Assembly: GCA_022822685.1 (NCBI GenBank)
Contig: JAJEAQ010000085.1
Location: 1 to 5,743 of the forward strand
Length of the DNA: 5,743 nucleotides
Source: Trichodesmium sp. jk18x7bins.61
Lineage (GTDB): Bacteria; Cyanobacteriota; Cyanobacteriia; Cyanobacteriales; Microcoleaceae
Reading direction: 5' to 3'
The notes below the pieces were generated by a model that made no database searches, was not told where the DNA came from, and worked only from the letters and a program-made list of their open reading frames with translations. This document shows, piece after piece, positions 1 to 5,120 of this stretch. Positions within the stretch are counted from its first letter, which is position 1; every line of letters begins with the position of its first letter. The translations under genes and the position numbers were made by a program.

Positions 1-82
1 TTTTCCTTACCTACTCGGATGTGACGTACCGTCTTTTGACGGGTTACTCTAGGAGGGTTTGGGGTAGAAATCCCTCATAGAC

Positions 83-105
83 TTGAGCCTGTCGCCGACA
101 TGAAA
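83..105 (+). repeat. Copy A of the CTGTCGCCGACATGAA repeat, at the broken 3' end of psbD
   Basis: The 23 bases here are identical to 2415-2437. Flanking arms TTGAG (83-87) and CTCAA (111-115) can pair around the TGTCG-C-CGACA hairpin, giving a compact two-stem fold. The repeat starts 12 bases from the premature end of the psbD frame, so it probably marks the junction where the normal D2 C-terminus was lost. Confidence 0.8.
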
Positions 106-116
106 GGTGTCTCAAT

Positions 117-1132
117 TCAATTGACCATTTCAGGTCGCGCAGGTGCCATCCAAGCTCGGATGCCCTCATTCAGCAAAATGTTTTTGGTATAAAATGTTTC
201 AAACTCTGGGTCTTCTGCTGCCCTTAACTCTTGGGATACGAAGTCATAAGCTCGTAGGTTCAATCCTAAACCTACCACACCTATGGCACTCATCCACAAT
301 CCTGTGACTGGTACAAACAGCATAAAGAAGTGTAGCCAACGTTTGTTGGAAAATGCGATACCGAAGATTTGGGACCAGAAACGATTAGCTGTCACCATTG
401 AATATGTTTCTTCGGCTTGAGTAGGATTGAATGCACGGAATGTATTAGCTGCTTCTCCATCTTGGAACAGTGTATTTTCCACTGTGGCTCCATGAATCGC
501 ACATAATAGTGCTCCTCCTAATACTCCTGCTACACCCATCATGTGGAATGGGTTTATGGTCCAGTTATGGAATCCTTGGAAAAATAGGATGAATCTAAAT
601 ATGCCAGCCACTCCAAAACTGGGGGCAAAGAACCAACTTGATTGACCTAGTGGATACATCAAGAATACCTCACAAACACTGCACCCATTGCAGTGAAGGC
701 AATTGCATTGTAAGGACGTACTCCTACTAAACGGGCAATTTCAATCTGACGTAGGCAGAAGCCAATCAGAGCCAATGCACCGTGGAGAGCTGTGAATGAC
801 CACAGACCGCCAATTTTACACCAACGGGCCAAGTCTCATTGCGCCTCTGGGCCCCAGAGGAATAGTAGGGAATGTCCCATGCTATTAGCCGGGGTGCTAA
901 CTGCAACGGTGAGGAAGTTACAGCCTTCTAAGTAGGAACTGGCTAACCCGTGGGTATACCAGGAAGTGACAAAGGTGGTTCCAGTTAACCAAGCTCCGAT
1001 AGCCAGATAGGCACAAGGGAAGAGGAGTATACCAGACCAACCTACGAATACAAAGCGATCGCGTTTAAGCCAGTCATCGAGAACATCGAACCAGCCTCTT
1101 TGAGATTGTGCGCGTCCGACTGCTACAGTCAT
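117..1132 (-). pseudogene. psbD: Broken photosystem II reaction-centre protein D2 gene
   Basis: D2 pairs with D1 in the thylakoid membrane to hold P680, the pheophytins and plastoquinone QA. Read on the minus strand, the sequence matches D2 almost end to end: MTVAVGRA at the start (ATG 1130-1132, preceded by GGAG nine bases upstream, preferred over an ATG five codons earlier), then GWFDVLDDWLKRDRF, the GPEAQ loop, MYPLGQSSWFF with the redox-active tyrosine, QGFHNW and NPFHMMG with the tyrosine-D and P680 histidines, and RWLHFF with the iron-ligand histidine. It is broken in three ways. A TGA at 836-838 replaces the usual Gly after GPEAQ. One base is missing near 668 (AATACCTCAC where AATACACTCAC would keep frame), shifting the reading just before MYPLGQ. 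After RAWMAP the usual roughly 21-residue tail is replaced by ARPEMVN and a stop. No psbC follows, so it may be a decayed solitary second copy; a phototroph would need an intact psbD elsewhere. Confidence 0.95.
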
Positions 1133-1142
1133 TACGGAATTC

Positions 1143-1414
1143 TCCAAATAATTTATGATAACTACAGTTGATTACTACCCTTCAACTGATAAAGGGGGAT
1201 TCTAAACAATTGTTTCACAAATTTTCAAACCACGTTGTTTCACATCTACTAGCTGTCACTAGGTTTTAGTCCCAGTGGGACTAGAGCAATTGCCCCCTAT
1301 ACGCTTTTATATGCTGATGATAAGTACCACATACATTGCACTTATCTTTGTTAAGTTAGTTTTCAGAGTGGTTTTACCTAAGTAGGCAATAGCCGAAAGC
1401 AACTATGGTGGGAC
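1143..1414 (-). promoter_or_regulatory. Upstream region of the psbD pseudogene, with repeats
   Basis: No gene is seen here. Read toward psbD, the segment contains two direct copies of TGTGAAACAA (plus-strand TTGTTTCACA at 1210-1219 and 1235-1244, 25 bp apart), a near-palindrome TAGTCCCA-G-TGGGACTA (1267-1283), and a 7-bp inverted repeat CAGTTGA/TCAACTG (1165-1171 and 1182-1188) about 35-55 bases upstream of the old start codon, where a leader stem-loop would sit. I cannot fix a convincing -10/-35 pair. The regulatory role is inferred from position only. Confidence 0.3.
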
Positions 1415-1442
1415 AACCCCCATAGCTTTAAGCTAGGGGGTT
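1415..1442. repeat. Strong hairpin, possible IS200/IS605-type element end or terminator
   Basis: AACCCCC, a bulged A, TAGCT, loop TTA, AGCTA and GGGGGTT form a 12-bp stem with one bulge. Compact GC-rich hairpins like this are typical of the ends of IS200/IS605-family and TnpB-only elements. On the minus strand a short open frame (ending KSKRIRNPLA, stop inside the hairpin) runs into it, as degraded TnpB tails often do, but I cannot prove that frame was TnpB. The hairpin could alternatively serve as a terminator; the T-run after it on the plus strand is poor. Confidence 0.4.
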
Positions 1443-1579
1443 CCTGATTCTTTTGCTTTTTCTCTCCACTACCTCAACTATGCTTTTCTGGCCGAGCAGA
1501 TTATGAGAGGTTTTGTAAACATTGTTTAACTTTTTTACCTTAGCTCTCATTATATCAGGGCAACTAGAAAAATTAGCTT

Positions 1580-1704
1580 CCCGCGGGAGAAGCCCCACGG
1601 TGTTTTCGGCTGTCGCCGACATGAATGGGTCGCAGTCCGTCAGGAATCAGACCTGTAGGAGGCAAGCGATCGCCCAGCCGTGGGACAAGGGGTATGACCC
1701 CCTT
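1580..1704. other. GC-rich structured segment, possible remnant of a TnpB-associated RNA or element end
   Basis: This island is much more GC-rich than its surroundings. It opens with CCCGCGGGAGAAGCCCCACGG. CCCACGG (1594-1600) can pair with CCGTGGG (1678-1684), enclosing a TGTCG-C-CGACA hairpin (1611-1621), and AAGGGG (1687-1692) pairs with CCCCTT (1699-1704). The GGGAGAAGCCCCAC phrase followed by a hairpin resembles 3' ends of TnpB-associated elements and their guide-like RNAs in cyanobacteria as I remember them; no alignment was possible. It includes one HIP1 site (1666-1673). Short ORFs on both strands cross it, but I recognise neither product. Confidence 0.3.
1610..1625 (+). repeat. Copy C of the CTGTCGCCGACATGAA repeat
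   Basis: This 16-base copy is identical to the core of the copies at 83-105 and 2415-2437. TGTCG-C-CGACA inside it forms a tight inverted repeat. Unlike the other two copies, it is preceded by TTCGG rather than TTGAG. Confidence 0.75.
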
Positions 1705-1770
1705 ATGAATCCCGGTGTTGATATTTGCTTACGATAATTTTCTCTCTACTTCGATATTTTCACGTATCGA

Positions 1771-1934
1771 CTCAAGATGATGGGGTAGGCAATTATTCTG
1801 GTGTTGGTAATTTGAAAGATGATTGTCTTGTGGGGGTGACACCCCTTGCCCAATATGCTTCAGTATTTGGATCTATAATAAAGGGATGGCCTGCTCAAGT
1901 TTCATCTCTTGACTTACCAACACCATTATTCTAA
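1771..1934 (+). pseudogene. Short unrecognised coding-like fragment
   Basis: An open frame ends at 1934 with a readable C-terminal segment (GVGNLKDDCLVGVTPLAQY, then ASVFGSIIKG and SLDLPTPLF). Upstream, the frame passes into unrelated sequence and there is no convincing start or ribosome site. I do not recognise the family. Codon use is compatible with a real gene remnant, but an accidental open frame of this length cannot be excluded. Confidence 0.2.
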
Positions 1935-1961
1935 CTGCCAAGACCAGCCAAAGGGATTAAT

Positions 1962-2142
1962 GGGACTTAGACAAAAATGACGGAGAAAATAGCCTCAAAG
2001 CTAGACAGAGAGAAGTATTGAGGTCTAAAAGGTATAAATCCAGAAATGACTAGGCTTTCCGCCATTTTTATGGCTTAGACCTTTTTCCCTTGCCTAGACT
2101 GACTTTCAGGCATTTTATAGACCAGAAAATGTCTAAGTACCC
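1962..2142. mobile_element. Candidate 181-bp inverted-repeat (MITE-like) element
   Basis: The outer ends match as inverted repeats: GGGACTTAGACA (1962-1973) against TGTCTAAGTACCC (2130-2142), with nine perfect bases and one extra A before the CCC. Nested inside are AAAAATGACGGA (1973-1984) against TCCGCCATTTTT (2058-2069, 11 of 12) and AGGTCTAA (2021-2028) against TTAGACCT (2075-2082). No coding capacity is seen, and no clear target-site duplication is visible in the flanks. It fits a small non-autonomous element mobilised by a transposase in trans, but copy number has not been checked. Confidence 0.4.
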
Positions 2143-2240
2143 TTGATAAAAGAGCATTCGTGAATAATAGTTTCCAGAGAGGAGATATTTCTGGCTTGAG
2201 AAATGCGATCGCGTAGTATCAGCTCAATAAATCAGGGTAG

Positions 2241-2384
2241 CCAAACAGAGGGCAAGATGACCCCAGGCTAACTATTCAACTATTAGAGTTTTTAAAGGAT
2301 ATTGGCATCTGCATTTTTGCTGGCTATTTGTCCAACTTGTTGAGTAAAAATCATCTTGGTTTTGAACAAACGTCTAGCGCAGTC
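2241..2384 (+). pseudogene. Internal fragment of a transposase (IS66-like type)
   Basis: A frame open from 2241, just after a TAG at 2238-2240, reads DDPRLTIQLLEFLKDIG, then ICIFAGYLSNLL and KNHLGFEQ. The pattern LLEFL-x-x-IGI-x-I-x-AG-x-LSNLL-x-x-xH matches my knowledge of a conserved middle segment of IS66-like cyanobacterial transposases. There is no N-terminal region and no catalytic DDE segment. Similarity stops near 2384, where the sequence passes into the TATAATCT repeat and then copy B of the structured repeat, so the gene was probably cut by insertion or recombination. The family name is from memory and could be refined. Confidence 0.5.
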
Positions 2385-2389
2385 CCCAC

Positions 2390-2410
2390 CTATAATCTCC
2401 GATGCGCGGT
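2390..2410 (+). repeat. TATAATCT...GATGCGCG repeat, copy 1
   Basis: The 21 bases here match 5098-5118 at 18 positions, sharing TATAATCT, two variable bases, then GATGCGCG. This copy lies between the end of the transposase similarity and structured-repeat copy B, so it may be part of the same inserted unit. Confidence 0.5.
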
Positions 2411-2414
2411 GAGG

Positions 2415-2437
2415 TTGAGCCTGTCGCCGACATGAAA
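2415..2437 (+). repeat. Copy B of the CTGTCGCCGACATGAA repeat, after a transposase fragment
   Basis: This is identical over 23 bases to copy A and has the same orientation. Its arms GTTGA (2414-2418) and TCAAC (2441-2445) can again pair around the inner hairpin, although the flanking bases differ from copy A; keeping the arms complementary suggests that the fold matters. It lies 74 bp upstream of murI and directly after the point where transposase similarity stops. Confidence 0.8.
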
Positions 2438-2510
2438 AGTTCAACGAGTTAAGCCTCGCTTTTCCTGTTTTTTTGAAGAAAACGTCGGGAGTATGTCAAT
2501 ATTCTAAGGA

Positions 2511-3332
2511 ATGACCACTGAAGCTAGAGAAAAAAGAATAGGTATTTTTGACAGTGGCATAGGAGGTCTGACAGTTTTACGAGAGTTGTATAGACAGTTA
2601 CCTAACGAATCAATACTTTACTTTGCAGACACAGCAAGATTGCCCTATGGTACAAGAACTAACCCGGAGATTTCCTGGTTTGTAGATGAAATTGTAGAGT
2701 GGCTAGTCAGAAGTGAAGTAAAAATGGTATTAATGGCTTGCAATACCAGTTCAGCTCTGGCTTTAGAACAAGTCAAGTCTAAATTTGATCTCCCTATCCT
2801 AGGATTGATTGTACCTGGAGCTAATGCAGCAGTGAAGCAAGGAAAAAGAGTAGGTGTAATTGCTACTCCTGCAACTGCTGCTAGTAATGCTTATCGTCGT
2901 GCTATTTTACAAGCAGATGCCTCTGTTCAAGTTTGGCAAATTAGTTGTCCCTACTTTGTACCATTAATAGAGCAAAACCAGCTAGATGACCCCTATACAT
3001 ATCAGATAGCACAGGAATATTTAATGCCTTTAATACAGCAACAAATTGACACATTGGTTTATGGTTGCACTCACTATCCCTATTTAGAGTCCATATTGCG
3101 GTCTTTACTACCTATGTCTGTCAGTTTTGTAGATCCTGCCGTATCTCTAGTCAAAGCAGCTGCTAGAGAGTTAGAAATGATGAATTTGCAAAACTATAAG
3201 CGAGCAAAGCCGACACAATTTGTAGTTACTGCTTCTCCTGAAAAATTCGCTGAGTTATCAAGAAAATGGCTTGGTTATACACCTATTGTGACTACTCCTA
3301 AAATTAAAAAAGTCACGGATATTCTAAGTTAA
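2511..3332 (+). CDS. murI: Glutamate racemase
   Basis: It converts L-glutamate to D-glutamate in the cytoplasm, supplying the D-Glu that MurD adds to the peptidoglycan stem peptide. The 273-residue length is normal for the Asp/Glu racemase family. Visible motifs are GIFDSGIGGLTV (residues 11-22, with Asp14 and Ser15), FADTARLPYG (38-47), ACNTSSAL (76-83, catalytic Cys77) and GCTHYP (185-190, catalytic Cys186, followed by Tyr191). Both halves of the two-cysteine active site are therefore intact, and no internal stop or frameshift is seen. The ATG at 2511 is fixed by an in-frame TAA at 2505-2507 and by the racemase fold beginning within ten residues. The only purine-rich site, AAGGA, touches the start codon with no spacer, so ribosome binding may be non-canonical. 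It stands alone, with debris on both sides. Confidence 0.97.
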   Translation: MTTEAREKRIGIFDSGIGGLTVLRELYRQLPNESILYFADTARLPYGTRTNPEISWFVDEIVEWLVRSEVKMVLMACNTSSALALEQVKSKFDLPILGLIVPGANAAVKQGKRVGVIATPATAASNAYRRAILQADASVQVWQISCPYFVPLIEQNQLDDPYTYQIAQEYLMPLIQQQIDTLVYGCTHYPYLESILRSLLPMSVSFVDPAVSLVKAAARELEMMNLQNYKRAKPTQFVVTASPEKFAELSRKWLGYTPIVTTPKIKKVTDILS

Positions 3333-3483
3333 TGGGACATAAAAGGGTACAGTACCTAAAAGCTTTTATATTGTGTAACGTTTCATGTGGCGAGATACCA
3401 AAAACGTACCTTATGGCGTAAGTCTTCTGGGGTTAGATAAATTACCTGATCCACAATCAAGTTTTTTCTAGAGACTCCTAATG
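3333..3483. other. Intergenic stretch after murI, with an open frame on the minus strand
   Basis: Just after the murI stop are GGTAC-A-GTACC (3346-3356) and the palindrome TAAAAGCTTTTA (3357-3368), too weak to call a terminator with confidence. On the minus strand a 38-codon frame (3383-3499) reads cleanly through DQVIYLTPEDLRHKVRFWYL to a TGA at 3383-3385, but it has no ATG. It starts in a different frame near the end of the small membrane ORF at 3484-3636, so it might be a frameshifted continuation of it. Confidence 0.25.
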
Positions 3484-3636
3484 TCAAGTAGTACTGGAAT
3501 CAGCAATACCTTTTTGCCAAGATTTATCTCTTGTAATTTTTGCACCCCTCTGAGCCAGCATTAATAGTAAATAGACAATAAATACATAGCCAGTTGCAAG
3601 AATTGGAATAATTACAGGAATGTGATTGTAGTTCAT
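3484..3636 (-). CDS. Small hypothetical single-span membrane protein
   Basis: The 50-codon frame starts MNYNHIPVIIPILATGYVF and continues IVYLLLMLAQRGAKI, giving one strong hydrophobic helix (about residues 6-28) followed by a basic, polar tail. This is the shape of the many small thylakoid or plasma-membrane subunits of cyanobacteria, but I could not match it to any that I remember (PsbX, PsbY, Psb30, PsaM, PetL, PetN, NdhL). There is no clear Shine-Dalgarno site before the ATG, which is common for cyanobacterial genes. The gene would converge with murI. It may be intact, or the 5' part of a frameshifted gene (see the open frame at 3383-3499). Confidence 0.4.
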   Translation of the reverse strand: MNYNHIPVIIPILATGYVFIVYLLLMLAQRGAKITRDKSWQKGIADSSTT

Positions 3637-3741
3637 AGTTTAACCAAATAAATTACACGGACTATTACAGCAATTTTGAGGATAATGAGGTACAAAATTG
3701 GCGATTTAGGCAACAACTCATATGGTGTGGCAAAGTATAAT

Positions 3742-3846
3742 GTATAGCGCTTCGCGCTGGTATAGTTACAGATTAAAATAGGGGAACTGCTCAGTAAAAG
3801 GAGATTCAATCCTGATTTGTAAATACGCGAAAGCGAAGCGCTATAC
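3742..3846. repeat. Small inverted-repeat element with GCGCTTCGC ends
   Basis: GTATAGCGCTTCGC (3742-3755) is exactly inverted at GCGAAGCGCTATAC (3833-3846), a 14-bp perfect arm around 77 bases. The left arm also folds on itself (AGCGC-TTC-GCGCT). The heptamer TATAATG occurs on both sides (3736-3742 and 3853-3859), although not flush with the right arm. Nothing is encoded. This resembles the small dispersed palindromic repeats common in filamentous cyanobacteria. Confidence 0.6.
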
Positions 3847-3930
3847 CTCATCTATAATGAAAAGTGCTGTAAATATATACGAATATTCCCTAACTCAAAA
3901 GCTGAGGAACTAACAATTAACTAGATTTCT

Positions 3931-3946
3931 GCTTTCAGCTTTCAGC
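3931..3946 (+). repeat. Short tandem heptamer GCTTTCA
   Basis: GCTTTCA occurs twice in tandem followed by a partial third unit (GC). Short heptamer tandem repeats are frequent in Nostoc-type genomes; this one is only two units long and could be chance. Confidence 0.35.
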
Positions 3947-3967
3947 TAAAAATTCTGGCATTGAATT

Positions 3968-4032
3968 TATCTAACTTTTGTTAGGCATCAATTAAATCAA
4001 TGCTGAATAAAAGTTAGATATTCTTTTTTTTT
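3968..4032 (+). terminator. Orphan hairpin followed by a T-tract
   Basis: TATCTAACTTTT (3968-3979) pairs perfectly with AAAAGTTAGATA (4009-4020), and GCAT (3985-3988) with ATGC (4000-4003) extends the stem inward. It is followed directly by TTCTTTTTTTTT. The shape is that of an intrinsic terminator, although AT-rich. The nearest plus-strand gene, murI, ends 635 bases earlier, so it may terminate an unseen transcript or be a relic. A second inverted repeat follows (AGAGTTAAA 4033-4041, TTTAACTCT 4061-4069). Confidence 0.4.
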
Positions 4033-4073
4033 AGAGTTAAATAAATTTATTGATAACTTTTTTAACTCTGATC

Positions 4074-4355
4074 TTACTGACACTCTCTCGCGAAAATTGT
4101 TAGGTTGAATGGGAGATTTTGCTTCAAAAACTCTTGATTAGGTTAAGCCAGCTTAATTGTTTGACCTCTGTCAGGCCTTCTCCACAAGTTTTTTCTTCAA
4201 CGGCATACCCTAAGCTACTAATTCTCTATTTTTAATTACCTCTGCTTGTCGCCACATCTGTTGAAGTTTCATAACCAAAGTACTGACATTTATGCTTTTG
4301 ATTTGAGCTTTTTATTGCTAGTAATTCTGCCAGACAAAACACTACAAATTTCTCT
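4074..4355 (-). pseudogene. tnpB: Degraded C-terminus of a TnpB-type (IS200/IS605/IS607) protein
   Basis: TnpB is the RNA-guided nuclease carried by IS200/IS605 and IS607 elements; its C-terminal part has a zinc ribbon followed by a conserved aspartate. The minus strand reads NQKHKCQYFGYETSTDVA, closely matching the family pattern C-x-x-C-G-Y-x-T-x-x-DV-x-A, then LGYAVEEKTCGEGLTEVKQL, the variable tail region, and after a frame change near 4147 NQEFLKQNLPFNL to a TAA at 4074-4076. Two in-frame stops (4232-4234 and 4226-4228) interrupt it, the second ribbon cysteine is Phe, and I see no upstream two-thirds of the gene in the window. It is certainly non-functional; the assignment rests on the motif, not on a search. 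Confidence 0.5.
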
Positions 4356-4916
4356 ATAAAAGCTTTTCACCCCGTTTAGGAAAGGCGACTTTATTTGGCC
4401 GGAAAAAATACTAAATCTGTGAGGAAGCTAAGATAAGTACATTAGTCAATACTAGGAATTTAGAATCATTTGTAGAAACTATCTTACTTGTCTTGGTTGG
4501 ATATTAATCTAATACTTTAGCCAGGGAGTATGTTGTAGTAACTAATCAGCTCTTCCTAATTGGGAAGATAAGTTAACTCAAGTTATCTATTCAAGTCATC
4601 TGCAAATATATTTATGACATTATGCAGTTTTTAACTCCTCCTATTGTTATTGCCTGATAGCTGATTCATACAAACAAAATAACAAAAGCTTTTAAGCCAT
4701 CAGACCTCAGAGTGAATACTTGATCAATGAACAACTTCTAGGGGACTGTTCAAAAAACAAATATTAAGGGTTCAGGTGCTTTTCGTTCCAAAGAATTTAG
4801 CACAAAGCAATCTAAAAGAAATATATTTAGCGATCGCCATGGTAGAAGAACAGAATCCCCGGTAATAGTTAATCTACGATGAGCAATGGGGTAAGCGGGA
4901 GTGACGATTATGTGAT
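4356..4916. other. Long stretch with no recognisable gene
   Basis: This AT-rich sequence has frequent stops in all frames. The only notable open frame is plus 4731-4865, whose last part reads VQVLFVPKNLAQSNLKEIYL and ends EEQNPR; it has no ATG or ribosome site, and I do not recognise it. There is a 6-bp hairpin TCTTCC/GGAAGA at 4551-4568 and one HIP1 site at 4830-4837. I see no RNA gene. Confidence 0.5.
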
Positions 4917-4944
4917 GTAGGGACGTTCCATGGAACGTCCCTAC
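4917..4944. repeat. Perfect 28-bp palindrome
   Basis: The left half GTAGGGACGTTCCA (4917-4930) is exactly mirrored by TGGAACGTCCCTAC (4931-4944), with no loop. A GTAG(G/A)GACGTTCCATGG-type palindrome is, from memory, widely dispersed between genes in Nostocales. It lacks a T-tract, so a terminator is unlikely; a dispersed repeat is the better reading. Confidence 0.75.
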
Positions 4945-5021
4945 GTACAGTAAAAGCTTATAACTGGAGACAGGACCTTTTTTGACATAGCCACCATCAA
5001 GTTTTTTGTTGGCTGTATTTT

Positions 5022-5082
5022 CCTGGGGTTAAGGAACCATACATTTCTTCTGACTCGCGCTCGTGCGCCAGATTAACCCAGG
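5022..5082. repeat. 61-nt foldback
   Basis: CCTGGGGTTAA (5022-5032) pairs with TTAACCCAGG (5073-5082) with one extra G. Inside, GCGC-TCGT-GCGC (5057-5068) makes a second small hairpin. No coding role is seen. It lies just upstream of the second TATAATCT repeat, so it may belong to the same decayed element. Confidence 0.4.
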
Positions 5083-5097
5083 CACTTCATACTCCAT

Positions 5098-5118
5098 CTA
5101 TAATCTTTGATGCGCGAT
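5098..5118 (+). repeat. TATAATCT...GATGCGCG repeat, copy 2
   Basis: It matches 2390-2410 at 18 of 21 bases. Sequence on both sides differs from copy 1, and there is no structured TGTCGCCGACA repeat after this copy, so the shared unit is short. Confidence 0.5.
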
Positions 5119-5120
5119 TA

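Noticed and set aside
255..275. GGTTCAATCC, similar to a tRNA T-loop
   Set aside because: It lies inside conserved psbD coding sequence and there is no cloverleaf around it.
1428..1622. 64-codon minus-strand ORF
   Set aside because: It runs through the structured island and ends in the 1415-1442 hairpin. It might hold a TnpB tail, but there is no recognisable motif, so it is not listed as a gene.
1522..1737. 71-codon plus-strand ORF
   Set aside because: It overlaps the same structured island on the other strand, without recognisable domains or a ribosome site.
2441..2475. Possible terminator CGAG-TTAAGC-CTCG followed by T-rich sequence before murI
   Set aside because: The stem is only four or five bases and overlaps the arm of repeat copy B; too weak to call.
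3633..3851. 72-codon minus-strand ORF whose stop overlaps the small membrane ORF start
   Set aside because: Its first part is the GCGCTTCGC inverted-repeat element, and the rest is low-complexity hydrophobic sequence; it looks like a by-product of the repeat.
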